Assembly (NCBI GenBank): GCA_964614515.1
Contig: CAZTPJ010000043.1
Span: 1-32,641, forward strand
Source: CAZTPJ01 sp964614515
GTDB lineage: Bacteria > Planctomycetota > Phycisphaerae > Phycisphaerales > UBA1924
Reading direction: 5' to 3'
DNA: 32,641 nucleotides
A program made the position numbers and the translations under genes. How positions within the stretch are numbered: position 1 is the first letter of the stretch; each line of letters starts with the position of its first letter. The notes under the pieces were generated by a model that ran no database searches, was not told the DNA's origin, and saw only the letters and a list, made by a program, of their open reading frames with translations. Shown here piece after piece: positions 1-7,548 of this stretch.

Positions 1-817
1 CGCGGTTCGGCCCGCGAACAGGCCGTGCAGCGCGGCCGGGTGTGCATGGTCTGGCCCGGGGCGCGAACATGCGGATGTCCGCGGACTTCCGCATAACAAC
101 GGCGGCGCCCAGGCCATGGCGCACCGCGCCGACGCCATGGCCCCCGGCCGGGTGTTCAGTCGCGGGGGCGTGAGCGCATGATCTGCCGTGGCGGGCACGC
201 ATGCGCAGCCTTGGCGCGATTGCATGGGTTCCGTACGCGCGCACGCGGCTCGCGTATGCGCGCACACGGCTCGCGCATGCGCGCACACGGCTCGCGCATG
301 CGCGCATACGGCTTGCGTATGCGCGCACACGGCTCGCGTATGCGCGCATACGGCTCTCGTATGCGCGCACACGGCTCCCGTATGCGCGCATACGGCTCCG
401 GTATGCGCGCTCACGATTGCAAATTAGTGCGCATGATGGAACAACTCGTACCTCCGTATCGCGCGGTTCTCGCCTGACGGTGGCGGCCCACCCCTTGGCG
501 ATCCTCCTGCGAACGTTCTTTTCGGACGCGAGCAGCGACCGCGGTCATGGCAGCATCCCGTCGATGGCTCTCGCCACCATCACGGCGGGTGATCCGTCGC
601 ACGCCCGTTAATTCAGCGCATGATTCGCGCCAGTCCTATATCACAGAGCTGTGCGAAGGTGGTGGGCGCGTCCCCGCGCGGAAAATATTATGCCGGTCGC
701 GCTCAAGACGCGGCGTATGCGGACCGATCGGATCGTGACGGTCGTGCGGCCGTCGCGCCTGCAGCGCAGGGCTGCAGCGCTGCCGACGATGTTAACAAGT
801 AAGCAAGGAGCATTCCC
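1..817. other. Gene-poor left edge, no supported gene apart from a minisatellite
   Basis: I see no recognisable protein in this stretch. One plus-strand frame is open from the window edge to a TGA at 178-180 (reading HADVRGLPHNNG in part) and could be the 3' end of a gene outside the window, but it matches nothing I know. The overlapping open frames from about 178 to 611 are products of the 21-bp tandem repeat, which lacks stops in several frames. Short palindromic and repeated pieces occur, for example CTGCAGCGC twice near 760-780. The promoter of the gene at 818 must lie in the last few hundred bases, but I cannot pick convincing -35 and -10 boxes. Confidence 0.5.
230..416. repeat. 21-bp tandem repeat (minisatellite), about 9 copies
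   Basis: The unit CGCGTATGCGCGCACACGGCT, with small variations, repeats at exactly 21-bp spacing; copies end in GGCT at 250, 271, 292, 313, 334, 355, 376 and 397, and the last copy decays by about 416. Within each unit CGCGTATGCGCG-type sequence is nearly self-complementary, so the array can form hairpins. The period is a multiple of three, so translated frames show a heptad such as GSRMRAH. I consider it non-coding because three plus frames are open at once and none has a ribosome site or a recognisable flanking domain. Confidence 0.9.
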
Positions 818-1486
818 ATGCCCGTCCTTCCCGGCACGCGACTCGCCCAGATCCAGTGGCTCGAAACGCGACTCCCGCAGTGGGCCACCGCCGCCGCCGC
901 CATCGGCCTGACCGCGGAACAGGTCGCGGAGATGCAGACCCTCACCACCGACGCCCGCGCTGCGTATGACACCGCGCAGGCCGCCCGCGCTGCGACAAAG
1001 AACACCACGCAGGCGTTCCACGCCGCCTCCGACGCCATGCGCACCCGCGCGGGAGAACTCATCAATCAGATCAAGGCCTTCGCCGCCACCACCGGCGATC
1101 CCAACGTCTACACCGAGGCCAGCGTCCCCCCCCCCGCCAGCCCCTCGCCCGCGCCCGCCCCGGCCATGCCCGACAATCTTACAACCACGCTGCTCAACGA
1201 TGGCAGCATCCTCCTCAAATGGACCGCGACGCAGCCCGCCCCCGGGGCGGAAGTGTACTTCACCGTGCAGCGCAAACTCGCCGGGCAGGCCATCTTTGTG
1301 AACATCGGCGACACCGGTGAAAAGAAATTCATCGATGCCTCGCTCCCCCAGGGCACACCCTCGGCCACCTACCAGCTCATCGCCAAGCGCGGCAACCACG
1401 CCAGCGAACCCAGCGAAGCCGTCACCATCTTCCTCGGCGTCCCCCAGGCCGACGGCGGCGAGACGGAACTTAAGATCGCGGCATAG
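818..1486 (+). CDS. Helical-domain plus FN3-like domain protein, 222 aa
   Basis: The start is set by AAGGAG at 805-810, seven bases before the ATG. Residues 1-100 are Ala-rich and helical; residues 102-118 form a Pro/Ala linker; residues 119-210 look like one fibronectin type III-like beta sandwich (conserved LLNDGSILLKW and a YFTVQRK strand). I recall uncharacterised planctomycete and verrucomicrobial proteins with the same two-part layout, but no function is established. No signal peptide or membrane helix is visible. The linker is encoded partly by a run of ten C (1126-1135), where slippage would cut off the FN3 domain. It stands alone and is followed by a terminator at 1587-1621. Confidence 0.85.
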   Translation: MPVLPGTRLAQIQWLETRLPQWATAAAAIGLTAEQVAEMQTLTTDARAAYDTAQAARAATKNTTQAFHAASDAMRTRAGELINQIKAFAATTGDPNVYTEASVPPPASPSPAPAPAMPDNLTTTLLNDGSILLKWTATQPAPGAEVYFTVQRKLAGQAIFVNIGDTGEKKFIDASLPQGTPSATYQLIAKRGNHASEPSEAVTIFLGVPQADGGETELKIAA

Positions 1487-1490
1487 ATGC

Positions 1491-1532
1491 GAAAGCCTGC
1501 ATCGCGGCGACCATGAGAAAGCCTGCATCGCG
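1491..1532. repeat. 16-bp direct repeat after the FN3-like gene
   Basis: GAAAGCCTGCATCGCG occurs at 1491-1506 and again at 1517-1532, 26 bp apart, directly after the stop codon at 1486. Probably a small local duplication; no function is evident. Confidence 0.7.
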
Positions 1533-1586
1533 AAGATCGCCAAGCAAGGCGAAGGCCGCGAAGCAGCAGAGACTGGACCAGGTCCG

Positions 1587-1621
1587 CAGGCCCATCCCCG
1601 TCGATGGGCCTGTTTCGTTTT
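1587..1621 (+). terminator. Rho-independent terminator
   Basis: A perfect 10-bp stem CAGGCCCATC / GATGGGCCTG (1587-1596 and 1603-1612) with a six-base loop is followed by TTTCGTTTT (1613-1621). It lies about 100 bases after the stop of the FN3-like gene and just before the compound repeat, so it probably ends that transcript. Confidence 0.75.
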
Positions 1622-1881
1622 GGGGGAGTACGCAGAGGCCGCAAAGATCACGCAGAGATCGCGGAGAGAAGCAGAGGTCAGCGCGAAGGCGGGAAGAGCT
1701 CAGCGAGAAGGGGAGAAGAGTTCAGCGCGAAGGCGCGAAGGGGCGCGAAGAACGCGAAGAGGGATGAGGGGGGGGTGGAGTTGGGCGAAGGCGCAGCGCG
1801 CGTGGTGCTTGTGCAGTGTCACATGGGCATGAGGACATGGGCATCGCACACGGCGACCTGTGCCTGCCCCCGTTCGATCAA

Positions 1882-2020
1882 GAAGAAGTTCACCGCGGAG
1901 GCACGGAGGACGCCGAGAGGGGAAGACACCCTGCCTTTCTCCGCGTACTCCGTGTCTCCGCGGTGAATCAATGTATTGTGGTCAGATATGATGCACCCAT
2001 CGCGATCGCCATGGCACACG
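1882..2020. repeat. 139-bp palindromic repeat, copy 1
   Basis: Near-identical in length and sequence to 2050-2188 (offset 168 bp). Its first half is a large imperfect inverted repeat: TTCACCGCGGAGGCACGGAG on the left is answered by CTCCGTGTCTCCGCGGTGAA on the right, giving a hairpin with about 35-bp arms. The second half is a unique tail (AATGTATTGTGGTCAGATAT onward) ending GGCACACG. The open frames through it are not supported as genes. Confidence 0.85.
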
Positions 2021-2049
2021 GCAACGTGGTTCCGTCCCCGCGCCGAAGG

Positions 2050-2188
2050 GAAGAAGTTCACCGCGGAGGCGCGGAGGACGCCGAGAGGGGAAGACACGCT
2101 GCTTTTCTCCGCGTGCTCCGTGTCTCCGCGGTGAATCAATGTATTGTGGTCAGATATGATGCACCCATCGCGATCGCCATGGCACACG
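2050..2188. repeat. 139-bp palindromic repeat, copy 2
   Basis: Second direct copy of the unit at 1882-2020, same length, with only a few substitutions by eye (for example GCGCGGAGG for GCACGGAGG). Because both hairpin and tail are duplicated, the unit moved or was copied as a whole rather than only the palindrome. Confidence 0.85.
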
Positions 2189-2203
2189 ATCATCGCGCGA
2201 TCG

Positions 2204-2230
2204 CCCGACAAGCCGAAGCGGATTGTCGGG
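2204..2230. other. Stem-loop in the repeat region
   Basis: CCCGACAA (2204-2211) pairs perfectly with TTGTCGGG (2223-2230) across an 11-base loop. There is no T-run directly after it, so a terminator role is unproven. It could serve either convergent neighbour or belong to the repeat element. Confidence 0.4.
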
Positions 2231-2407
2231 GCTTATCACATCGCTGCTTTTCCCCCTCCCCATTGCCCCTTCCCTCTCCCCCTGCCCATTCCCCCCTCCC
2301 CATCCCCCTTCTTCTTCGCGACCTTCGCGTTCCCTTCGCGCCTTCGCGTTAAAACTCTTCTCCGCGTTCTCCGCGTGAACTCTGCGACCTCTGCGTACAC
2401 ACGCCGC

Positions 2408-3748
2408 TTACTTGAGCAGGCGTTCGAGGAAGTGGATGTCCACCCCCCCCTCGCGGAAGGAGGAGTTCTCCATCAGTCGCCGGTGCAGCGGGATGGTCGT
2501 CTTGATCGGGCCGACGTTGAACTCGCGTAGAGCCCGCGCCATGCGGGCGATGCACTGCTGCCGGTCATCCGCGTGGACGATGAGTTTGCCGATCATCGAG
2601 TCGTACGTCGGCGGCACAGTGTACCCCGGGACGACGTGCGAGTCGATGCGCACGCCCGGGCCGCCGGGCGGTTCCCATGTCAGGATTCGCCCAGCGCTGG
2701 GCATGAAGTTCTTATCAGGGTCTTCCGCGTTGATGCGGCACTCCATCGCGTGTCCGCGGATGGTCACATCACGCTGGCGGAACGGCAGCGGCTCGCCCGA
2801 CGCGACGAGGATGCTCATCTTCACGATGTCGATGCCGGTGATGAGTTCGGTGACGGGGTGCTCAACCTGCACGCGCGTGTTGACCTCGAGCATGTAGAAG
2901 TTCTGCTTGTCATCCATCAGAAACTCGACCGTTGCCGCGCCGGAATAGTTCGCGGCCTTGATCAGCCGTGCGGCCGAGTCGCACACCGCGTCGCGCTTGC
3001 GGCGATCAATGTCCGGGCCGGGGGCTTCTTCGATGATCTTCTGATGGCGACGCTGCATGGAGCAGTCGCGTTCAAAGAGGTGGACGGCGTGGCCGTGCTT
3101 GTCCCCCAGGCACTGCACCTCAACGTGCCGGGCGTTCTGGAGGAACTTTTCGATGAACACGGCCCCGTTGCCGAAGGCCGCGGCGGCCTCCTGCGAGGCG
3201 TTTTTGAGCACGCTTCGCAGCGTGGCCTCGTTGTGGCAGACGCGCATCCCGCGGCCGCCGCCGCCGGCCGACGCCTTGATGATCACGGGATAGCCGATCT
3301 TGTCGGCGATGGTCACGGCCTCTTCTTCATCCTCGACCGCGCCCTCGGAACCAGGGAAGACGGGGACTTTGTTCGCCTTGGCCGTCTTCTTGCACTCGAC
3401 CTTGTCGCCGAGCAGGCCCATGGCCTCGGGGCTTGGGCCGATGAACTCGATCTTGCAGTCGCGGCAGATCTGGGCGAAGTCGGCCCGCTCGGAGAGGAAG
3501 CCATAGCCGGGGTGGATGGCATCGACATCCGCGATCTCGGCGGCGGAGATGATGCGCGAGATGTTGAGGTATGACTCGCGGGCGGGCGGAGGACCGATGC
3601 AGATGGCCCGGTCGGCGAAGCGAAGGTACGGCGCGCCCTCGTCCGCCTTGGAATAGACGCACACGGACTCGATGCCCAGTTCACGGCACGCGCGAATGAT
3701 CCGCAGCGCGATTTCCCCACGATTGGCGATGAGAATGCGTCGAAACAT
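2408..3748 (-). CDS. accC: Biotin carboxylase subunit of acetyl-CoA carboxylase
   Basis: AccC carboxylates the biotin carried by AccB using ATP and bicarbonate, the first half-reaction of malonyl-CoA formation in the cytoplasm. The 446-residue protein has the usual length. It begins MFRRILIANRGEIA, has the ATP-grasp glycine loop AGGGGRGMR (161-169) and the active-site stretch EVNTRVQVEHPV (288-299) holding the catalytic Arg and Glu. I chose the ATG at 3748 because the family starts at MFRRIL; an in-frame start at 3796 would add 16 unconserved residues. It is the last gene of the minus-strand set aminopeptidase-accB-accC, 77 bp after accB. Eight C in a row (2443-2450 on the plus strand) lie near its 3' end. 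Confidence 0.97.
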   Translation of the reverse strand: MFRRILIANRGEIALRIIRACRELGIESVCVYSKADEGAPYLRFADRAICIGPPPARESYLNISRIISAAEIADVDAIHPGYGFLSERADFAQICRDCKIEFIGPSPEAMGLLGDKVECKKTAKANKVPVFPGSEGAVEDEEEAVTIADKIGYPVIIKASAGGGGRGMRVCHNEATLRSVLKNASQEAAAAFGNGAVFIEKFLQNARHVEVQCLGDKHGHAVHLFERDCSMQRRHQKIIEEAPGPDIDRRKRDAVCDSAARLIKAANYSGAATVEFLMDDKQNFYMLEVNTRVQVEHPVTELITGIDIVKMSILVASGEPLPFRQRDVTIRGHAMECRINAEDPDKNFMPSAGRILTWEPPGGPGVRIDSHVVPGYTVPPTYDSMIGKLIVHADDRQQCIARMARALREFNVGPIKTTIPLHRRLMENSSFREGGVDIHFLERLLK

Positions 3749-3825
3749 GGTCAAGTCAGCAGCGGACGATGGATGAAGGTACAGGTTGAGAGACACGCAA
3801 TCGATGCATCAAGCGGCAAGCGCGA

Positions 3826-4341
3826 TCACGAAGGCTTGACGAGGAACAGCCGCTGGCCAAACTCCACGGCCTCGCCGTTTTTCACCAGCACGCGCTCGAC
3901 CGTGCCGCTCACCTCGGCCTTGATCTCGTTGAAGACTTTCATCGCTTCGATGAGGCACACGACGCTGTCAGCGCTGACCGATGAGCCCGAAGAGACAAAC
4001 GGCCCCGAGTCGGGATTCGGCGAGGCATAAAACGTGCCGACCATCGGCGACTCGATGGGGATGAGGTCCTTGGCGTCAACATCCACCGGCGGCGCGGCGG
4101 AGTCGCCCTCGCCGTTGTCGGCGTCGAGGCCCTCGGTGATGATCGGTCGCGGCGCGGCCGTGGGCATGGGGACGCCAGCGCCCGAGCCTTGATAAATCAC
4201 CGGCTGGTGGTTGACGACGGTTCCCCCGGCCGGGCCGCGGCGAATGGCCACCGTCTCTTCCTGATCCTTCAAGTCAAGTTCGGAAAGGTCGTTTTCGACC
4301 ATGAGCCTGACGAGTTCCTTGAGTTTGCGGATGTCGATCAT
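3826..4341 (-). CDS. accB: Biotin carboxyl carrier protein of acetyl-CoA carboxylase
   Basis: AccB carries biotin between biotin carboxylase and the carboxyltransferase. The 171-residue product starts MIDIRKLKELVRLM, the family's N-terminal helical segment, then a Pro/Ala/Gly linker (about 40-95), then the biotinyl domain (96-170). The biotin site is CLIEAMKVFNEI, with Lys135 as the expected biotinylated residue. The upstream in-frame extension to 4464 is not conserved-looking, so I place the start at 4341. It sits between an M24 peptidase gene (103 bp upstream) and accC, a common bacterial order. No strong ribosome site is visible. Confidence 0.96.
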   Translation of the reverse strand: MIDIRKLKELVRLMVENDLSELDLKDQEETVAIRRGPAGGTVVNHQPVIYQGSGAGVPMPTAAPRPIITEGLDADNGEGDSAAPPVDVDAKDLIPIESPMVGTFYASPNPDSGPFVSSGSSVSADSVVCLIEAMKVFNEIKAEVSGTVERVLVKNGEAVEFGQRLFLVKPS

Positions 4342-4444
4342 GGGGATTGTCCAACAGTATGCTGGGTTCGAACGACGATCAGGCCTTGATGTGCGGCCGG
4401 GAACAGGACTGAACCAACTGAGGTCCACATGTGTGGGCGAACCG

Positions 4445-5587
4445 CTACAAACTTGCGAAGCCAAGGCCCTTTTTCATCGAACAGAGGTTCTCCGCGCCGT
4501 CTTCGGTGATGACATAGTCATCTTCGATCCGCACGCCGCCTTCGCCGGGGAGATAGATGCCCGGCTCAACGGTCACGACATCGCCGACTTCGAGGATCAT
4601 CTCGGGATAGAGCGGATTGAGGCGCGGGTCTTCGTGGCCGTTCATGCCCATCCCGTGTCCCAGGCCGTGCCCGAAGGCATCGCCGAAGCCGTGGTCTTTG
4701 ATGTAGTCGCGGGCGACGGCGTCGACTTCGTGGGTTGTCTTGCCCGGTGCGAGCGCTCCGGCCGCACGCAGTTGCGCCTCCAACACGATCTCATAGACCT
4801 CCTTCATGCGTCCGGGCCACTTGCCCAGGGCGAAGGTCCGCGTCATGTCCCCGTGATAGCCGCGATAAATCGCGCCCCAGTCGATCAGGAGCATGTCGTT
4901 CTTTTTGATCTTGGTCGTGCCGGGTCGATAGTGGGGGAGCGACCCGTTGGCGCGGGCGGCGATGATCGTCGGGAAGCCGGGCGCCGATGAGCCAAGCGAC
5001 TTCATCTCCGCTTCGAGGGCCGCGGCGACTTCGAGTTCGGTCTGGCCGGGCTTGATGGTGGGCAAGATGCGCTTGAGCGCCTTTTCCTGAATGCGAATCG
5101 CCTGGCGGATCAGGTCGAGTTCCGATTCATCCTTGCGGCGGCGAAGCGCCCCGACAAGGCCGCTGGTTGCGATGACGCGCGGGCGTCCAACCTGCGTGCA
5201 GATCGCATCGAACTCCGCCACGGGCATGACCTCACCCTGCACCGCGAGGCGTTCCCACGTTCGCCCGCCGAGTACCTCGCCCACGCCCGCGAGCATCGAC
5301 GATGTCCGGATGTGGACATCCGCCAGTTCCTTGACGGCCTGAAGTTCCTCCTGATAGCGAAAGTCGCTGATGACCACCGGTCGCCACGGCCCGACGAGCA
5401 GATAGCTATCGCCGCCGAGAAAGCCCGTGAGGTAGCCAACGTCGATGGGGTTGGAGATGAGCATCGCGTCAGCGCCCGCGCTCGCCAGTCGTTCGAGCAG
5501 GCGCGCGATTCGCCCGGCGTGGGGACTGGATGTGGTCACGTTGGTCTTCACGGCGGCGGGACTCATGGCGGGCATCATACGGTCCAT
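4445..5587 (-). CDS. M24 family Xaa-Pro aminopeptidase
   Basis: A cytoplasmic dimetal peptidase that removes the N-terminal residue before proline. Numbering here counts from a possible GTG at 5617: a creatinase-type N-terminal domain (about 30-160) is followed by the pita-bread domain with H229, D246 (LLIDWG), D257 (GDMTRTF), H321 and H328 (GHGLGHGMGMNGHED), E351 (TVEPGIY) and E365 (RIEDDY), a full set of metal and catalytic residues. I use the first ATG (5587, about 380 aa). ATGs at 5578, 5575 and 5566 are equally possible because no ribosome site is clear. It heads the transcript leading to accB and accC and diverges from hflX. Peptidase P next to accBC is frequent in bacteria. Confidence 0.92.
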   Translation of the reverse strand: MDRMMPAMSPAAVKTNVTTSSPHAGRIARLLERLASAGADAMLISNPIDVGYLTGFLGGDSYLLVGPWRPVVISDFRYQEELQAVKELADVHIRTSSMLAGVGEVLGGRTWERLAVQGEVMPVAEFDAICTQVGRPRVIATSGLVGALRRRKDESELDLIRQAIRIQEKALKRILPTIKPGQTELEVAAALEAEMKSLGSSAPGFPTIIAARANGSLPHYRPGTTKIKKNDMLLIDWGAIYRGYHGDMTRTFALGKWPGRMKEVYEIVLEAQLRAAGALAPGKTTHEVDAVARDYIKDHGFGDAFGHGLGHGMGMNGHEDPRLNPLYPEMILEVGDVVTVEPGIYLPGEGGVRIEDDYVITEDGAENLCSMKKGLGFASL

Positions 5588-5648
5588 GCGAGCGCTGGGC
5601 GAGTCCGGGCGCAGCACGCGGCCAGTCGCGTGGCCCCTCAGCCATCCC

Positions 5649-5654
5649 TACTAT
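5649..5654 (+). promoter_or_regulatory. Candidate -10 box of hflX (possible leaderless transcript)
   Basis: TACTAT lies nine bases before the hflX ATG at 5663, so transcription would start at or near the start codon. No ribosome site precedes the ATG. The -35 region is poor, which limits confidence. The same hexamer recurs before the divergent genes at 28547 and 31604. Confidence 0.3.
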
Positions 5655-5662
5655 CACCGTCC

Positions 5663-7111
5663 ATGCCAGCGCCGACGGAACGAACCACCATCAAAGTGCA
5701 ATCGGAGCGCGCGGTCCTCGCGGCCGTGCGGCTCCCGGAGTCGCGGTACAACCGCGCCGATCCGTTTGGCGAACTGCGTTCGCTGGCGGAACAGGCGGGT
5801 TCGATCGTGGTGGGGGAGTTGTCGCAGTCGCGTGATCGCCCCGAGGCGGGCACGTACATCGGCGTGGGCAAACTGCACGAACTCAAGGCCCTGTGCGACG
5901 CCCTCGAAGCCACGCTGGTCATCTTTGATCACGATCTGTCCCCCAAGCAGATCGCCAACATCGAGGAGATCGTCGAACGCAAGGTCGTCGACCGCTCGGA
6001 GTTGATCCTGGACATCTTCGCCTCGCGAGCCGTCACGGCCGAGGCGAAGTTGCAGGTGGAACTCGCCCAACTCGAATACACCTATCCGCGGCTTCGCGCG
6101 ATGTGGGATCACCTGGAACGAATCGTCGGCCACGGGGGCATCGGCGGCATCGGGACGCGCGGGCCGGGTGAACAGCAACTCGAAACCGACCGCCGACTCG
6201 TGCAGAACCGCCGCATGCAACTCCTGCGGGAACTCAAGGACATTCAGGCGCGGCGGCGGCGCGAAGTCCGCGCCCGCAAGCACGAACACTTCACCGTCGG
6301 TATCGTCGGATACACCAACGCCGGCAAGAGTACGTTTTTCAACACGATGACGGCCGGGGGCGCGTATGCCGATGATCGCGTCTTTGCCACGCTGGCGACG
6401 CGAACGCGGCAATGGGATCTCGGCGGCGGGCTGAACGTCATGCTTTCGGACACCGTTGGTTTTGTTCGCGATCTGCCGCATAATCTCATCGCATCCTTCC
6501 GCGCAACGCTCGAAGAGGCCACGCACGCGGACCTGCTGCTTGTGGTGCTCGATGTGGCCGATGCCGCGGCCGAATTGCAGTATGAGACGGTGATGGAAAC
6601 GCTCGAAGCCCTCTTTCGCGAGATCGAGCAGATCGAGGCCCGCGACGGCCACGAGTGGCAACGTCCGGAGATCGTGGTGCTGCTGAACAAGGCGGACCGT
6701 TTGATTGACAACACGGAACTGCTCGTGTGGCAGCGCCGCGCGCCCGGTTCGATCGCCGTGTGCGCTTTGCCCACGCCGGATGGTTCGCCTGGACTCGGGC
6801 ATGAAGAGGTCCTGGCGCTCGTGCGCGATGCCGCGCGTGGCCCGGTACGAGAACGCACGATCACCGTCGAACTTCGCGACTCACGCACGGTCCACATCCT
6901 CGAAAATCGCGGCGAAGTTCTCGAACGAACCTATGGCGACGGAAACGTCACGCTCCGCGTGCGCATCGGCCAACGTCAAGTCGATCAACTTCGCTCGGCG
7001 GGTGCTCGCATGGTCATCGCCGGCGAGCCGCCACCGGAGCGTTCGCCGTGGCCAACCGAGGACGATGGCGATGCACCCGTCAAAGGTGGAAACCCGGCTG
7101 CGGCGCGCTGA
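5663..7111 (+). CDS. hflX: GTPase HflX, ribosome-associated
   Basis: HflX binds the large ribosomal subunit and splits stalled ribosomes, mostly under stress. The 482-residue protein has the HflX N-terminal domain with the diagnostic GGIGTRGPGEQQLETDRR (161-178), then a G domain with P-loop GYTNAGKST (216-224), G3 DTVG (263-266) and G4 NKAD (342-345), and a short C-terminal domain. The ATG at 5663 fits the family start (MPAPTERTTIK...); the longer open frame back to 5312 overlaps the peptidase gene on the other strand and is not conserved-looking. It is transcribed away from the peptidase-accBC genes. A tRNA gene follows 73 bp downstream. Confidence 0.96.
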   Translation: MPAPTERTTIKVQSERAVLAAVRLPESRYNRADPFGELRSLAEQAGSIVVGELSQSRDRPEAGTYIGVGKLHELKALCDALEATLVIFDHDLSPKQIANIEEIVERKVVDRSELILDIFASRAVTAEAKLQVELAQLEYTYPRLRAMWDHLERIVGHGGIGGIGTRGPGEQQLETDRRLVQNRRMQLLRELKDIQARRRREVRARKHEHFTVGIVGYTNAGKSTFFNTMTAGGAYADDRVFATLATRTRQWDLGGGLNVMLSDTVGFVRDLPHNLIASFRATLEEATHADLLLVVLDVADAAAELQYETVMETLEALFREIEQIEARDGHEWQRPEIVVLLNKADRLIDNTELLVWQRRAPGSIAVCALPTPDGSPGLGHEEVLALVRDAARGPVRERTITVELRDSRTVHILENRGEVLERTYGDGNVTLRVRIGQRQVDQLRSAGARMVIAGEPPPERSPWPTEDDGDAPVKGGNPAAAR

Positions 7112-7184
7112 TACTTCGCCGTCAATCGGGACCGGGGCGACCGGACTTCACCGGCCGTGGTGCTTCGTCCGATAGACCAGTGCC

Positions 7185-7256
7185 GCCACCTTAGCTCAGC
7201 GGTAGAGCAATGCTTTCGTAAAGCATAGGTCCGGGGTTCAAATCCCCGAGGTGGCT
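7185..7256 (+). tRNA. tRNA-Thr (anticodon CGT)
   Basis: A complete 72-base cloverleaf. The acceptor arms GCCACCT and AGGTGGC (7249-7255) pair perfectly, with discriminator T at 7256. The D arm includes AGCTCAGCGGTAGAGC. The anticodon stem ATGCT/AGCAT encloses the loop TTCGTAA with anticodon CGT, reading ACG threonine codons. The T arm is CCGGGGTTCAAATCCCCG. CCA is not encoded. No variable-arm expansion is seen. Confidence 0.95.
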
Positions 7257-7548
7257 TTGACGTGGTGGTGCAGGGTAACGGCAGAATCCAATGGGTACGG
7301 TGGGGTGGGCGTCCCGCCCGCCTCCGCTGCGTGTCCAACGCGCGGGGGTTCAACCTGCGGACGCATCCGTGAGCGAACTTGCGGTTGCCCCGCGTGGTGG
7401 TGGCTGAAATGGCGCCAGGTCGATAGACTTGCCTATCGGGAAAGCACCGGTGGCCCTCTGCCGTCGTGACCCGATTCGCCGCGGTTCGAGTCAGACTCGT
7501 CGGGCGATATGTGGGGTTCGTCAGCCATCAGAGCGAAGGAGATTCGAG
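7257..7548. other. Spacer between tRNA-Thr and the TPR gene
   Basis: I see no gene here. A short inverted repeat CGATAG (7421-7426) / CTATCG (7433-7438) and a GGGCG/CGCCC-like pairing near 7308-7320 are present. The upstream in-frame extension of the TPR gene to 7429 is Arg-rich and looks non-coding. The TPR gene promoter is presumably here but I cannot identify it. Confidence 0.4.

Larger units (their letters stand above)
1628..2398. repeat. Compound dispersed repeat with long inverted arms
   Basis: The left arm (about 1628-1764) starts GTACGCAGAGGCCGCA and continues through CGCGGAGA and CGCGAAGG blocks. The right arm (about 2311-2398) is its reverse complement in the same order, starting GTACGCAGAGGTCGCA on the minus strand. 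The left arm has about 50 bp of extra related sequence. Between the arms lie two copies of a 139-bp palindromic unit and a polypyrimidine stretch. The element fills the gap between two convergent genes, beginning 16 bp after a terminator stem and ending 9 bp before the accC stop codon. Such CGCGGAG/CGCGAAG repeats are scattered in many GC-rich genomes and give false ORFs (peptides like LRVLRVSAV). No transposase is present. Confidence 0.75.

Noticed and set aside
230..416. CRISPR array
   Set aside because: The 21-bp units are directly adjacent without spacers, and no cas gene is near.
178..611. Repeat protein genes of 79-136 aa
   Set aside because: Three plus frames are open over the minisatellite at the same time, none with a ribosome site.
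641..1651. 336-aa minus-strand open frame
   Set aside because: It is antisense to the FN3-like gene, Gly/Arg-rich, with no domain and no ribosome site; GC-rich codons leave antisense frames open.
1816..2352. 178-aa plus-strand open frame and the 130-aa frame opposite it
   Set aside because: Both are translations of the duplicated 139-bp palindrome (LRVLRVSAVNQC occurs twice). This is a known type of spurious protein from dispersed repeats.
5654..6802. 382-aa minus-strand frame opposite hflX
   Set aside because: Antisense shadow of a clear GTPase gene; Arg/His-rich, no family.
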